Below, one piece after another: positions 1-8,951 of a stretch of 57,146 nucleotides of DNA. Made by a program: the position numbers and the translations under genes. Each line of letters opens with the position of its first letter. The first letter of the stretch is position 1. Under the pieces are notes generated by a model, which worked only from the letters and a program-made list of their open reading frames with translations, did no database searches and was not told where the DNA came from. The DNA is from Methanomicrobia archaeon (GTDB lineage Archaea > Halobacteriota > Bog-38 > Methanoflorentales > Methanoflorentaceae): contig JACWML010000005.1 of NCBI GenBank assembly GCA_015661395.1, positions 1 through 57,146 on the forward strand, in the 5' to 3' direction.

Positions 1-137
1 TGCGTGGCTGCGCTGCGAGACCTGACAACAACCAGGAAGGCAAGCGCAACCACGACGGTCCGATTTATTCGCTCAGAAGCCAATAGGGCGTAGCTAATTA
101 TGAAGACACAAAGAGCTATGGCGAGACTGGGGTCCAT
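1..137 (-). CDS. ArsB/NhaD-type permease, N-terminal part (runs off left edge)
   Basis: The first 45 codons of a gene cut by the window edge, read from an ATG at 135-137. After MDP comes a hydrophobic segment (SLAIALCVFIISYALLASE), then INRTVVVALAFLVVV. This resembles the opening of ion-transporter-superfamily permeases of the ArsB/NhaD type, whose first membrane helix ends in an E-R-x-x-R-T pattern. A purine-rich AAAGGA lies just before the ATG. The last residues before the edge (VRSRSAAT) are less typical of the family, so a frameshift or another permease family is possible. The substrate cannot be told from this fragment. Confidence 0.5.
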   Translation of the reverse strand, partial: MDPSLAIALCVFIISYALLASERINRTVVVALAFLVVVRSRSAAT

Positions 138-279
138 TTCGTCCTTTCTCTTACATCACGCGACTATTAGAAAGCTGCCATGCGTTGCACATGCGCTCAC
201 GACAAAAACGAGCGGCTTTCGCGTAAGTGCTCTACCCCATTCAGAAAGAGTTTTACAGTCCTAGGACAACTACACCGCG

Positions 280-687
280 ATGAATAACCCCGATGTGGCA
301 ATACTGGTGGGCTCCACCTCTGATATGTACGTCGCAGAAAAAGCGATAGAGATACTCGAGGACGCGGGCGTTGCGTATGATCTGGAGGTTATCTCCGCGC
401 ATCGAGAGCCAACGCGCCTCGATGAATATCTTAGAAAAGCTCATGCAAAGGTTTATATTGCTATCGCGGGCCTCTCTGCAGCTCTTCCAGGCATTATCGC
501 GTCAAAGACGACCGCCCCAGTGATCGGCGTCCCTGTAAGCACTAAGCTCAGCGGTCTGGATGCGCTGCTCTCCATAGTGCAAATGCCAGCGGGAGTTCCA
601 GTGGCGTCGGTCGGAATAGATGGCGGGAAAAACGCTGCGTTATTCGCCCTGAGAATTCTGCAAGCAAATAGCAGCGCGAAAGAATAA
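280..687 (+). CDS. purE: N5-carboxyaminoimidazole ribonucleotide mutase PurE
   Basis: PurE rearranges N5-CAIR to CAIR in purine synthesis in the cytoplasm. The 135-residue protein covers the compact PurE fold: GSTSDM near residue 12, the SAHREP loop near residue 39, and an [11 protein letters not shown] segment followed by the [10 protein letters not shown] strand. The SAHR histidine and the glycine-rich loops that bind the nucleotide are present. It is slightly shorter than bacterial PurE (about 160 residues), as is common in archaea. The gene stands alone between a divergent permease and the convergent thiC. The start ATG is the first in frame. No purK is nearby. Confidence 0.95.
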   Translation: MNNPDVAILVGSTSDMYVAEKAIEILEDAGVAYDLEVISAHREPTRLDEYLRKAHAKVYIAIAGLSAALPGIIASKTTAPVIGVPVSTKLSGLDALLSIVQMPAGVPVASVGIDGGKNAALFALRILQANSSAKE

Positions 688-711
688 GCCGCACTTCGCA
701 ACGACACCGAA

Positions 712-1983
712 CTAGCTCTTTGAGTTGCTTAACGCCGCTTTTGCTATTTTTATCGCGCAAAGATCTCCGCACATGGAGCAAGCATCGGTCTGTCGGTTGC
801 GACAGCTAAATTTCGCTCTCGCTAGTTCTGGATCGACTGAAAGTCGGAATTGTTTTTCCCAGTCCAGGCTGGCCCGTGCTTTGGCCATCTCTTCGTCCAA
901 CTTGTGCGCGCGGGGCATTCCTCTTGCCAGGTCGGCAACGTGAGCGGCTATCTTTGTGACGATCGCTCCTTGCTTGATGTCGTCTGCTGTCGGCAACGCG
1001 AGGTGTTCTGACGGTGTTGTCATGCACAAGAAATCGGCTCCAAACATTCCAGCAAGAGAGCCTCCGATTGCTCCTGTTATGTGGTCATACCCCGGCGCTA
1101 TGTCCGTGACGAGTGGTCCTAGCAGGTAGAGTGGCGCACCGTCGGTCAACGATTTCATCGCTTTGACGTTGGCCTCGATTTCGTTAAGTGGGACGTGACC
1201 AGGTCCTTCGACCAAGGCCTGGACACCGCTTTCGCGCGCCCGCTGTGTGAGCTCTCCGAGCTGTATATATTCCATGAATTTAGGACGGTCGCTTGCATCG
1301 TGCAAGCATCCTGACCTCATGCCGTCACCAAGGCTGATCACGAAGTCATACTCACGTGCGAGTTCAAGGAGATAATCATACTCGACGTAGAAGGGGTTAT
1401 CTTCGCCGTTATGAACCATCCACGCAATGGTGAAAGCGCCGCCTCTGCTGACGACTCCCATAATTCTCTTGCTCTTCTTCAATACTTCGAGGGATTTCAA
1501 GTTGACTCCCGCGTGGATGGTCATGAAATCAATGCCGTCTTGGGCGTGCTTGCGAACCGTGTCGAACATGTCATCTGTGGTCATTGATACAACAGCATCT
1601 CGCCGCATTGCTGCCTGATATATTGGCACCGTGCCAATCGGAGCTTTGATCTCTCGCAGAATTTGTTGCCGAATATTATCTAGGTCCCCGCCTGTCGACA
1701 GATCCATAACAGTATCTGCACCGTAGCTCAGCGCTATTCGTGCCTTTGCGAGCTCTTCGTTTTTGTCGATGTAGTCTATTGACGTGCCAATATTGGCGTT
1801 CACTTTTGTGCGCAGCGCTTCGCCTATGCCGATCGCCGCGATATCGTGCGTGGCGTTCTTAGGTATAACGCTGCGTCCACCGGCGATGAGGCGCCTAAGT
1901 TTATCGCTTGATATGCCCTCTGATCTGGCAGCGTTTTTTATGTCGTCATTTAACCCTTTTTTGGCTTCCGTTAGTAGCGTCAT
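712..1983 (-). CDS. thiC: Phosphomethylpyrimidine synthase ThiC
   Basis: ThiC is the radical SAM enzyme that turns aminoimidazole ribotide into hydroxymethylpyrimidine phosphate for thiamine synthesis. The 423 residues match the family along their length, for example IGTVPIYQA, the MTIHAG loop and [12 protein letters not shown]. The C-terminal cluster motif CSMCGDLC starts near residue 402. Its spacing is CX2CX3C, one residue tighter than the CX2CX4C usually quoted for bacterial ThiC, and I believe this form is shared by archaeal ThiC. The start ATG at 1983 gives a normal archaeal N-terminus. I looked upstream for a TPP riboswitch core and saw none. Its 3' end faces purE. Confidence 0.96.
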   Translation of the reverse strand: MTLLTEAKKGLNDDIKNAARSEGISSDKLRRLIAGGRSVIPKNATHDIAAIGIGEALRTKVNANIGTSIDYIDKNEELAKARIALSYGADTVMDLSTGGDLDNIRQQILREIKAPIGTVPIYQAAMRRDAVVSMTTDDMFDTVRKHAQDGIDFMTIHAGVNLKSLEVLKKSKRIMGVVSRGGAFTIAWMVHNGEDNPFYVEYDYLLELAREYDFVISLGDGMRSGCLHDASDRPKFMEYIQLGELTQRARESGVQALVEGPGHVPLNEIEANVKAMKSLTDGAPLYLLGPLVTDIAPGYDHITGAIGGSLAGMFGADFLCMTTPSEHLALPTADDIKQGAIVTKIAAHVADLARGMPRAHKLDEEMAKARASLDWEKQFRLSVDPELARAKFSCRNRQTDACSMCGDLCAIKIAKAALSNSKS

Positions 1984-2110
1984 GGTACTCTTTGCTTGCG
2001 GGTCCGCTCACACCTCGTACGGTAATTACGTTCTTGTTGCTTAAAAATGTGAGCAGTGCTGGCCTTGAGTAGATCGGGCCTAAGCTTTATCTTACTGCGT
2101 GCCGTAAGGT

Positions 2111-2740
2111 ATGGAAGTGCGCGTGGATACCTTTTCGCGGTCCTACGAGAGCAATACCTTCTGGTTAAGTGCAAGAAAAAGTGCTGTTGTTGATCTTGGA
2201 TCTGTGATGACAGCCAAACAGCTGCCGTTGGATAAAGCGTGTTGCATCATTTTGACTCACTTGCACTACGATCACACGGCGGCCTTAGACGGGCTGAAAC
2301 TTAGTGGCAAGACAGTCGTAATGATGCACGAGGCCGACGCAAAAGCAATCGGGACGAGCGCTTCCGCGGCACATTTTTTTGGCGCTCGCGCCCCGAAGTT
2401 TCACGTCGACACTGTGCTTACAGACGGCGCAGAAATTGATCTTGGTGATTCAACGCTGCGCGTGATTCACACTCCTGGACACACTCCTGGAAGCATCTGC
2501 CTTTACGAAGTCCAGTCGAAAAGCCTTTTTTCCGGAGACACAGTTTTTCCGTACGGTAGCATTGGTCGTACTGATCTGCCTGGCGGAAGCTCGCGTGACC
2601 TGATACGCTCGATCTCGCGGTTGGTGACGTTAGACGTCAGCGTGCTATATCCTGGTCACGGGGAGGTAACTGCAAACAACGTAAATGAACAAATTAAACA
2701 GTCCCTCAAGCTCGCCAAAGCAGCGGAAGGCCCAGAGTAA
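2111..2740 (+). CDS. Metallo-beta-lactamase fold hydrolase (glyoxalase II-like)
   Basis: A 209-residue cytoplasmic MBL-fold hydrolase. The metal-binding motif HLHYDH lies near residue 53, a second histidine is in HTPGHTPG near residue 120, the bridging aspartate is in FSGDTVF, and the last histidine is in YPGHGE. This full ligand set predicts a dinuclear metal site of the glyoxalase II type. The substrate is unknown; thioester or S-acyl hydrolysis is the usual activity of the group. A T/A-rich TTTATC about 20 bases ahead of the ATG suggests a nearly leaderless transcript. The gene overlaps the next one by 56 bases, so the pair is probably co-transcribed. Confidence 0.85.
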   Translation: MEVRVDTFSRSYESNTFWLSARKSAVVDLGSVMTAKQLPLDKACCIILTHLHYDHTAALDGLKLSGKTVVMMHEADAKAIGTSASAAHFFGARAPKFHVDTVLTDGAEIDLGDSTLRVIHTPGHTPGSICLYEVQSKSLFSGDTVFPYGSIGRTDLPGGSSRDLIRSISRLVTLDVSVLYPGHGEVTANNVNEQIKQSLKLAKAAEGPE

Positions 2741-3203
2741 CGTCGCTAGCGGTGTTTACGTCTTAGTTCTTTCGTTAATTCGTGCCAAACGTGTGACGGT
2801 GGGACAGCTCCGGACGATCGAATTTGCGCCAGGTTTCTACGCTTACATAGGGTCGGCGATGGGGCCGGGCGGCTTCAAACGCGTTGCACGCCACTTGGAT
2901 GTGTCTGCAGGGCGCAACAAGACTCACAGGTGGCACATCGATCATCTCTCAGCCGTCGCAGAGATAATCGGGATAAGTAAAATCGCAACCGGCGACCGAA
3001 TCGAATGTGAAATGGCGCGCAACTTAGCGCTAAACCCGGTGCTGACCGGCGTCACAGGTTTTGGCTCGTCAGATTGTAGGTGCTGTACGCATCTTTTCTA
3101 TGCACGGCACCTTCATGACCTTGAAAACGCGATACAAAACCTCCTCAACAATCTATGTCAGGAGACAAGTCGTCTGTCTGTCAGCGTCGAAAAGTTGCGA
3201 TAG
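2685..3203 (+). CDS. DUF123 (GIY-YIG-like) protein
   Basis: A 172-residue protein of the DUF123 family, distantly related to GIY-YIG nucleases. Visible marks are GVYVLVLSL near residue 23, the FYAYIGSAMGPGG segment (the YIG half of the motif), RVARHL, and HRWHIDHL. Paired cysteines (SSDCRCCTHLFY) follow towards the C-terminus. In some archaea this domain is fused to endonuclease III, so a role in DNA repair has been suggested but not shown. No start codon exists in frame after the end of the upstream MBL gene, so the ATG inside that gene is needed. GGGGAGGT lies rather far (about 18 bases) upstream of it. Confidence 0.8.
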   Translation: MNKLNSPSSSPKQRKAQSNVASGVYVLVLSLIRAKRVTVGQLRTIEFAPGFYAYIGSAMGPGGFKRVARHLDVSAGRNKTHRWHIDHLSAVAEIIGISKIATGDRIECEMARNLALNPVLTGVTGFGSSDCRCCTHLFYARHLHDLENAIQNLLNNLCQETSRLSVSVEKLR

Positions 3204-3291
3204 GGCTGTGCCTATGAAGCGGGAGCAGTCGCACCCACATAACTTATTTAAGGCTGCGAATCGAGGTCCCGCGCAACGGAGGAGGGACTGA

Positions 3292-4242
3292 ATGGGAATA
3301 CTCACCAATACAGTCGGGAGCTACCCAACGCACGATATTGGAGAAGCGCTGAAGGCAAAAATGAGCCTTCAAGATCTTATGGTCGGAAAGGATCCCTTCG
3401 TCACGTCGATTGAGGCTGCAGTCGCCGACCAACTAAGAGCCGGCATCGATCTGGTCTCTGATGGCCAGGTCAGGGCGGATATGGTCAGCTTATTTGCGGC
3501 GGGGATTCCGGGCATGAAAAGCGATCGAGGTCGCTCCTACATAACTGGAAAAATTAATCGACCCTTGAAAGCTATTACCGTAAAAGACTTCATGTTGGCA
3601 CGCCAGTGTGCAGGAACGGATGCTAAAATCAAAGGGATCCTGACCGGTCCTGCCACACTCGCCGCATCGTCGTCTTTGAGTGCCGGCACGCCGTACAAGT
3701 CGAGTCTCGATCCGCGCTTGCTTGATGACTTAGCAAAAGCGCTCCGCTTTGAAGCAGAGCAGCTCGTTCGGGCTGGAGCGGATGCTTTGCAGATCGATGA
3801 GCCCGTTTTTTATAATATCGATGTCAAGAAAGTACTGAGATTTGTTGACGCGGCGGTCGATGGTATAAATATTCCTGTGAAGCTTCATCCCCACGTCGCA
3901 TCCTTCAAGGATTATGAGCAGCTACTGAAGCTGGAAAACGTGCAATTCATCGGCGTCGAAGCAGCGAAATTCCCCGTTTTGCTGGATAAATTGACCGGAG
4001 CTGCGTTTGAAGGTCACGGAAAAAAAGTTGCGCTCGGCGTGGTCGACACTGACCGCCAAGAGGTCGAATCGGTAGAAACGGTAAAGAAGCGAATCGAGCG
4101 CGGCATAGACGTTTTTGGTGAAGACATGTGGATCAATCCCGATTGTGGGCTACGTCTTCAGAAAAGGGAAGTGGCATTTCAAAAGCTTAAAGTGATGGTT
4201 GATGCTGCCACCAGCGTTAAACACGAGCTCAATTTATCCTAG
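3292..4242 (+). CDS. Core methionine synthase (archaeal MetE/MesA-like)
   Basis: This 316-residue protein is the catalytic half of cobalamin-independent methionine synthase. Archaeal versions of this kind are thought to take the methyl group from a corrinoid protein rather than methyl-folate. The N-terminal TVGSYP, the ISDGQVR-like VSDGQVRADM near residue 57, the DEP motif, and the C-terminal NPDCGLR zinc cysteine are all clear. At the expected His-x-Cys zinc pair the sequence reads LHPHVAS, so one cysteine ligand appears to be histidine. The glutamate ligand is probably in IGVEAAKFP. GGAGGGACTG just before the ATG is a good ribosome binding site. Its 3' end overlaps the convergent taw2 by 14 bases. 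Confidence 0.85.
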   Translation: MGILTNTVGSYPTHDIGEALKAKMSLQDLMVGKDPFVTSIEAAVADQLRAGIDLVSDGQVRADMVSLFAAGIPGMKSDRGRSYITGKINRPLKAITVKDFMLARQCAGTDAKIKGILTGPATLAASSSLSAGTPYKSSLDPRLLDDLAKALRFEAEQLVRAGADALQIDEPVFYNIDVKKVLRFVDAAVDGINIPVKLHPHVASFKDYEQLLKLENVQFIGVEAAKFPVLLDKLTGAAFEGHGKKVALGVVDTDRQEVESVETVKKRIERGIDVFGEDMWINPDCGLRLQKREVAFQKLKVMVDAATSVKHELNLS

Positions 4243-5050
4243 CATCCACCACTACGTGTGCAACTCCCGGGGCGTAGTCCTTCACTTTGCGCACGCTGAG
4301 CAACTCGGGTGATCGAGCGAGTGATCGCGCAGCCTGCGCCACGTGAGCGAGAGGGCGCTCGCGCAGCAATTCTAGCGGGACGATTTCGTGGTAGTGTACG
4401 ACACCACCGGGAGCGAGAGCTTGAAGCGCTTTGCAAAGATAGTTGTACGCGTCAAAATGTCCCATTAGGACGCGGTCGAATTGCTCTTTCGGCGCGACGT
4501 CAGCGCAGTTGCCCAAGATGGGTCGGACTATGCCGTCAACGTTATTAAGCGTGATATTCTGCTTTAGGTAACCATAAGCAACTGAATTGAGTTCAATCGC
4601 GCATATCGACTGAGGATGGGCATGCACTGCCATCGGTATGCAGAGCTGGCCTATGCCACTGAACATGTCGAGGACTTTTTCGTTGCGGCCGACTTTGCTC
4701 ATTCGAACTCGCTCCGCAAAGTTGCCTGCAGAGAACATGACGCGGCTCGCGTCGAGTGCGAATTTGCAATAGTTTTCCTTGTGGATGGTGCTCGTTCCTG
4801 AGCCCGCTATAACTTCGATGTTAGGAGTACGGAGGCTACCGCGTATTCCTTTGTCCCACAATGCACTCTTGCAGCGTGGGTACAGGTCCAGCAGCGCCTC
4901 GCCTATGTCGTGTTTGAGGTGCTCAATTTTCGCCGGGATATTCACCAGCACCAAGTCGCCAAGGATCTGCCACCTGCGGGGAAGCAGCTGTTTTTCGTCT
5001 TCTGCGAGTAGCGCCGGTAGCAATGGTTCAAGCAGCTGATGCCCTCTCAT
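4229..5050 (-). CDS. taw2: tRNA-wybutosine TYW2-like aminocarboxypropyltransferase (Taw2)
   Basis: A 273-residue SAM-binding protein of the Trm5/TYW2 class. The nucleotide-binding loop is DMFSGIGQLCIP near residue 128, followed by the acidic AIELN. Where Trm5 methylases have an N-L-P motif, this protein has MGHFDAYNYL, and that favours Taw2, which transfers the 3-amino-3-carboxypropyl group of SAM to the wyosine base at position 37 of tRNA(Phe). The N-terminal part (ILGDLVLVNIP) is the usual substrate-recognition region. Its ATG overlaps the nmd3 stop as ATGA, so translation is probably coupled. A Trm5 role is the alternative. Confidence 0.8.
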   Translation of the reverse strand: MRGHQLLEPLLPALLAEDEKQLLPRRWQILGDLVLVNIPAKIEHLKHDIGEALLDLYPRCKSALWDKGIRGSLRTPNIEVIAGSGTSTIHKENYCKFALDASRVMFSAGNFAERVRMSKVGRNEKVLDMFSGIGQLCIPMAVHAHPQSICAIELNSVAYGYLKQNITLNNVDGIVRPILGNCADVAPKEQFDRVLMGHFDAYNYLCKALQALAPGGVVHYHEIVPLELLRERPLAHVAQAARSLARSPELLSVRKVKDYAPGVAHVVVDARIN

Positions 5051-6069
5051 GGAAGGATGAATACTCCTTCTCGCGTCTTCACGACCTGTATATCTTTACC
5101 TTCGTCGTCTTTGCAAACATACGGAGGCCTCTTGATGGCAAGAGTGACGTAAGTCTCCGGATCGAGCAGGTGGGCCTCATCGGCATCGATCGAGACCAAA
5201 ACAGTTCGTTTCGCGTCACTTCGAGCGCCCAAGAGCTGGGCATTGCGCAAATCCTCTACTTTTAGAGCAGCGCTTTGGCCTGTTTCAAGGTCGACGGCGT
5301 TTGTGGTACTTGTTGCCGAGCATATCTCATAAATGCGCTGCTTGGCCGAAATAATCGCGCCAGTCGGAAATTTAGGCAGCCTCACGGCGAAGGTTATACG
5401 GTAAATGTCCTTTCCGTCGCGTCGTCCCACAAGCTTGGACGAATCGCTGAAGTTGCCGCCCATCTCTCGAACCAAGGCGCGGACAATTCGCTTTGCGGCT
5501 TTGACTGTGCCGACGTACAGGTCAAGGCCTTCTCTTAGCGGGATGGTCTTAGCAATAAATGCCAGCCTATCCGCCTTCTGTGCGCTGCCAATGGTTCTTG
5601 TCACGATTTCGAGGGCGCGCTGTAACTCGGCATCGTCCGGCGTCCTGTGGTCGGCGCGTATTTGAACTTTACTTTCGTAGTAACCGCCTGAGATTCTAGA
5701 GCATCTGTCGCATGTCGCTCGGTCTACGCGAACATCCACGTCGAAACTCTTGTGTTGCGTTTCTCCAAGATGAAGAACGTCGACTTCGACGCGCGCTCGC
5801 ACCATGGTCTGCGTAACTTCATTCAAAACTACCTTGACTGTGGCTTCGTCTGCATCGATCGTGAGAGCCTCTTCGACCACATGGCCGATTGCGTGATCGA
5901 GGTCCTCGTTCAGCCAGTGTCCTCCGAAAAAGTGATCGGAGCACGTCGGACAGATCTTCATGGTGAGGAATCTAGGAACTGCCGCAATATTATGATCTTG
6001 TGCGAGACACCGCTCGCATATACCGTCCGAGGGCTTGCCACAGCTGGGACAAATGCTTTTTAGAGTCAA
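5047..6069 (-). CDS. NMD3 family protein
   Basis: Archaeal homologue of eukaryotic NMD3, the adaptor of the large ribosomal subunit. In archaea its job is probably late 50S assembly or quality control. The 340 residues begin with the treble-clef CPSCGKPSDGICERC, followed by a second pair in KICPTCSDHFFGGHW. A third cysteine pair (RATCDRCSRISGGYYES) lies near residue 136. These make the N-terminal zinc domains, followed by the RNA-binding-like body. It sits in a replication and translation block mcm-DUF424-nmd3-taw2, 15 bases after DUF424 and overlapping taw2 by 4 bases. Confidence 0.92.
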   Translation of the reverse strand: MTLKSICPSCGKPSDGICERCLAQDHNIAAVPRFLTMKICPTCSDHFFGGHWLNEDLDHAIGHVVEEALTIDADEATVKVVLNEVTQTMVRARVEVDVLHLGETQHKSFDVDVRVDRATCDRCSRISGGYYESKVQIRADHRTPDDAELQRALEIVTRTIGSAQKADRLAFIAKTIPLREGLDLYVGTVKAAKRIVRALVREMGGNFSDSSKLVGRRDGKDIYRITFAVRLPKFPTGAIISAKQRIYEICSATSTTNAVDLETGQSAALKVEDLRNAQLLGARSDAKRTVLVSIDADEAHLLDPETYVTLAIKRPPYVCKDDEGKDIQVVKTREGVFILP

Positions 6070-6084
6070 ATGATCTCCTTTGAT

Positions 6085-6411
6085 TTAAAAAAGAACCATT
6101 TGGGCGTGCGGAATGCCGTCAATCGTGATCACGCAGTGCTCATCTACGATGCCGCTGTCGATGCCGCAGGCAACAGATTGTTCGCCCACAAGATTCGCGA
6201 TTGTAGCGTCTTCGAGTGCCTTTTTCACCTCGTCTTCGTTGGCATGACGACCCTTAAAGAAGTCTTCGTTAACAGATAGGTGAAGCTCTCCTTCACGAAA
6301 TGTGCGTCCTATTAGCTCTGAATCACATACAGCGACGAGGATCTCATTGTTAACGCTGTATGACTTCAAGTACATAGTCGTGAGAGTAGCGACATCATCG
6401 TTTTCAAGCAT
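6085..6411 (-). CDS. DUF424 family protein
   Basis: A small archaeal protein of unknown function, DUF424. Family marks are MYLKSY followed by ILVAVCDSELIGRTF, ATIANLVGEQSV in the middle, and the conserved C-terminal DGIPHAQ. An open frame extends upstream to 6471 inside mcm, but family members start near MYLK, so the start is either the ATG at 6411, one base after the mcm stop TAG, or the ATG at 6375 (MYLKSY). I chose 6411 because reinitiation right after the mcm stop is simple, though no Shine-Dalgarno is seen for either. The family is often found beside NMD3 or translation genes, as here. Confidence 0.85.
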   Translation of the reverse strand: MLENDDVATLTTMYLKSYSVNNEILVAVCDSELIGRTFREGELHLSVNEDFFKGRHANEDEVKKALEDATIANLVGEQSVACGIDSGIVDEHCVITIDGIPHAQMVLF

Positions 6412-6412
6412 T

Positions 6413-8476
6413 CTATTGGTGAGTAAGCCTATAGTTGCCGCTATATCTGACGGGCTCAATGATGGCCCCATCTTGCGCTAATCGGGCTATTTCTGCTTCG
6501 ACTTTGTCTTTATCGAAGCCCAATTTCGATGCCCTTTCGACAATTCTGTCGATAGGCGCGGATCCCGCCTCTCGCTCGAGCTCCTTTATGATATCCCGGA
6601 TGTTTTTGATGCGTTCTTGTTGACTTTTGCTTTTTCCAACGGCTATTACGTCGAAATCTCGCTTCCCCGTTTCAGGGTCCACGCCGACCTCTTTTAGACA
6701 GGCTTCGACGATTTGAATAACGCGTTTCGCGTCCTCGAGCGTCACCCATTTGCTTAGTCTCATGCGCGCGCTCGCTTCGGCAAGCCGCACGAGAGCTTCG
6801 AGCTGGCGAGCGGTTATAGGAATCGGCGAACCCTCGCCACCTTCTCTCCTTAAACCTACGTAGTAGTCTATGAATTGTTGTTTGGCCTCTTCAGTGAGGA
6901 TTGGATTGACCCTTTTTGCGTATCCAATGAACTTCCGCAGCAGTTCTGCTTCAATTTCTGGACTTATGATGCTCATTGCGGCCTCTACCTCTTGATTGGG
7001 CATTCCTGAGGAGGCAAGCTCTCCTGCAAAATGCGACTGGAGTATGTGTTTCGCGATGCCTGTATCAGTGCTCTCGTTTGGTACATCGGTCAGCACGAAG
7101 ATCAGGTCAAAGCGAGAAAGAAGGGTGGGCTGCATATTGATTTGCTCTGCGATTGATTCGTACGGGTCGAATCTCCCGTATCGGGGGTTCGCAGCCCCGA
7201 GCAGGGCGCAACGGCTCTTAAGGTTTGCCATAATTCCCGCCTTTGCCACGCTGACGGTTTGCTGCTCCATCGCTTCGTGGAGAGAAGATCTATCCTCAGA
7301 CCGCATCTTGTCCATTTCATCAACCGCCGCTATTCCTTGATCTGCGAGCACAAGTGCGCCCGCCTCTAAAGTCCATCTGCCGTCGCCAAATTCATCTTTT
7401 ATTGCGGTTGCCGTTAATCCCGCCGATGTCGAACTCTTGCCACTGGCGTATATGCCTCTAGGCGCGAGCTGGACGACGTACCGCAGTAGTTGTGACTTGC
7501 CTATGCCAGGATCGCCCACAAGGAGAATGTGAATATCTCCTCGTACGTGTGAGCCGTCAGGAAGCTTTTTCGGCACCCCCGAAAAAAGTTGGAGCGCTAT
7601 TGCCTCCTTGACGCTCTCATAGCCGAAAATTGATGGAGCTATTGATCGCACGATTGCGCGATCAATTCCTGGGGTCTTTGCGAGCTCGACTATTTTGCTC
7701 TCATCCTCACCCGATATTTCGATGTCCTTAAACTCTTTATCTTCAATTTCGATCGAATTTGCCTCGAGAAACAAATCGAAGGTCGTGCTTTTCACGTTCT
7801 GATACTGCCGTTGTGCAACTCGCAGCAAGCCAGTCATTACAACTCTATCGCCGGGAAATACCATTCCGGCCAGCGCGGCTTCTACGTTTGCATCGAGCGT
7901 CTGCGGTTGTTCTCCGCCTTTCAGGCCTTCAGGGGACTCTTGTAGCCGAATTTTTTGGGCATCTACGAATTTGGAATGTGCGAAATTCAACTTGAAAGGG
8001 CCTTTCTTCCTGCAGACCCGGTGAGAGCATTCAGCTGGCTCTTTGAGCTTGGCATCATCTTGTTCGACGCTTGTTATGTTGCCGCAGCTTAAACATTCAA
8101 AGCCGGCTTCGGTGAGCTTCGGACGAACCTCAGTGGCTTTGCGCACAAGCCCTTCGAGCGATACGAGCTTGCCGACGTGGTCACTTCTTAGGTCTCTAAT
8201 CTTTGTCTTATCCGAAACGTTGACGATGCGGACTTCCACGTCCAGTTTGCATTCGATGGGCAGATCGTATTCAAGGAGCGCATCATGCGCTGACCTTAGG
8301 ACAGGTAGTGGGCCGTCAATCAATGCATCTGCCAGAGCGATGTCGAAGTTTTGTAGGGCCTGATAGTCCACATCGATGCTGTTTATCTCTGGGTACTCGC
8401 TCGCGAGTTTGAGTATCTGCTTTTCGTAGTATCGGGCGAAGAATGTGGCCCACCGATCCTTAAAATCACCACTCAT
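6413..8476 (-). CDS. mcm: Replicative DNA helicase MCM
   Basis: The archaeal MCM hexameric helicase, here 687 residues. The N-terminal domain holds a zinc motif (CLSCG with CSHRVC). The AAA+ core has Walker A GDPGIGKSQLL, Walker B IAAVDEMDKM, sensor I LLGAANPRYGRF and the arginine finger SRFDLIF. A C-terminal winged helix follows (the last 80 residues, RIKNIRDIIKELE onward). No intein or frameshift is seen. An open frame runs back to a TTG at 8494, but the ATG at 8476 gives the normal N-terminus MSGDFKDRW. TTGTATAGTTT about 20 bases before that ATG looks like a TATA element of a nearly leaderless message. It heads the mcm-DUF424-nmd3-taw2 block. Confidence 0.97.
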   Translation of the reverse strand: MSGDFKDRWATFFARYYEKQILKLASEYPEINSIDVDYQALQNFDIALADALIDGPLPVLRSAHDALLEYDLPIECKLDVEVRIVNVSDKTKIRDLRSDHVGKLVSLEGLVRKATEVRPKLTEAGFECLSCGNITSVEQDDAKLKEPAECSHRVCRKKGPFKLNFAHSKFVDAQKIRLQESPEGLKGGEQPQTLDANVEAALAGMVFPGDRVVMTGLLRVAQRQYQNVKSTTFDLFLEANSIEIEDKEFKDIEISGEDESKIVELAKTPGIDRAIVRSIAPSIFGYESVKEAIALQLFSGVPKKLPDGSHVRGDIHILLVGDPGIGKSQLLRYVVQLAPRGIYASGKSSTSAGLTATAIKDEFGDGRWTLEAGALVLADQGIAAVDEMDKMRSEDRSSLHEAMEQQTVSVAKAGIMANLKSRCALLGAANPRYGRFDPYESIAEQINMQPTLLSRFDLIFVLTDVPNESTDTGIAKHILQSHFAGELASSGMPNQEVEAAMSIISPEIEAELLRKFIGYAKRVNPILTEEAKQQFIDYYVGLRREGGEGSPIPITARQLEALVRLAEASARMRLSKWVTLEDAKRVIQIVEACLKEVGVDPETGKRDFDVIAVGKSKSQQERIKNIRDIIKELEREAGSAPIDRIVERASKLGFDKDKVEAEIARLAQDGAIIEPVRYSGNYRLTHQ

Positions 8477-8618
8477 GCAGATTAAACTATACAAATCATT
8501 CCACTTAAATGTAAGCGAAGCAGTTACGCACTAATTAAAGCTCAAAATAGGGCTTTCCGGTGATTCTGCAGATTAGCGGCTTTGCTTCAGCGCGAAACCG
8601 CAGGAGGACCTGTTGGCA

Positions 8619-8951
8619 CTACCTCTCGATAAACATCAGCGGATAGTCAGCGTCCTCGTCGTACTGCATCTTCACAAGCACTTTGGCCGTCCCATAGGTG
8701 ACGACAAGCTGGACGTCGAGCATCTTGCCTTCGAGTTCTGCGTAGCCAAATTTGTTGATTTTCGACGCTACGCGGTCTCTGTCGATGCTGACGATAATGC
8801 TCTCGACGTAGGGCTGCACCCGTATACTTGCTTCGATTGCTTTTTCAAGGGTCCCAATTGTGTCCAAATCGAGCGGTGCGCCGACGTATTGGTGATATAA
8901 AGCACCAAGTTTTATGCCTGCTTCGAAAAGCGCTTGGTCTCTCTCGTTTAT
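8619..8951 (-). CDS. mptD: Archaeal dihydroneopterin aldolase MptD (non-standard start)
   Basis: MptD cleaves dihydroneopterin to hydroxymethyl-dihydropterin in tetrahydromethanopterin synthesis. The family signature FEAGIKLGALYHQYVGAPL is intact but lies upstream of the first in-frame ATG, GTG or TTG (TTG at 8867), so the real start must be earlier. No standard start codon was found in the open frame further up. The best candidate is ATA at 8949-8951, overlapping the pssA stop as ATAA in the way ATGA couples genes here, with GGGGGT about 7 bases upstream. This gives 110 residues, close to the family length. A mutated ATG or a sequencing error is the alternative. Confidence 0.82.
   Translation of the reverse strand: MNERDQALFEAGIKLGALYHQYVGAPLDLDTIGTLEKAIEASIRVQPYVESIIVSIDRDRVASKINKFGYAELEGKMLDVQLVVTYGTAKVLVKMQYDEDADYPLMFIER

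Noticed and set aside
1984-2110. Possible TPP riboswitch before thiC
   Set aside because: The conserved CUGAGA core was looked for on the minus strand and not found.
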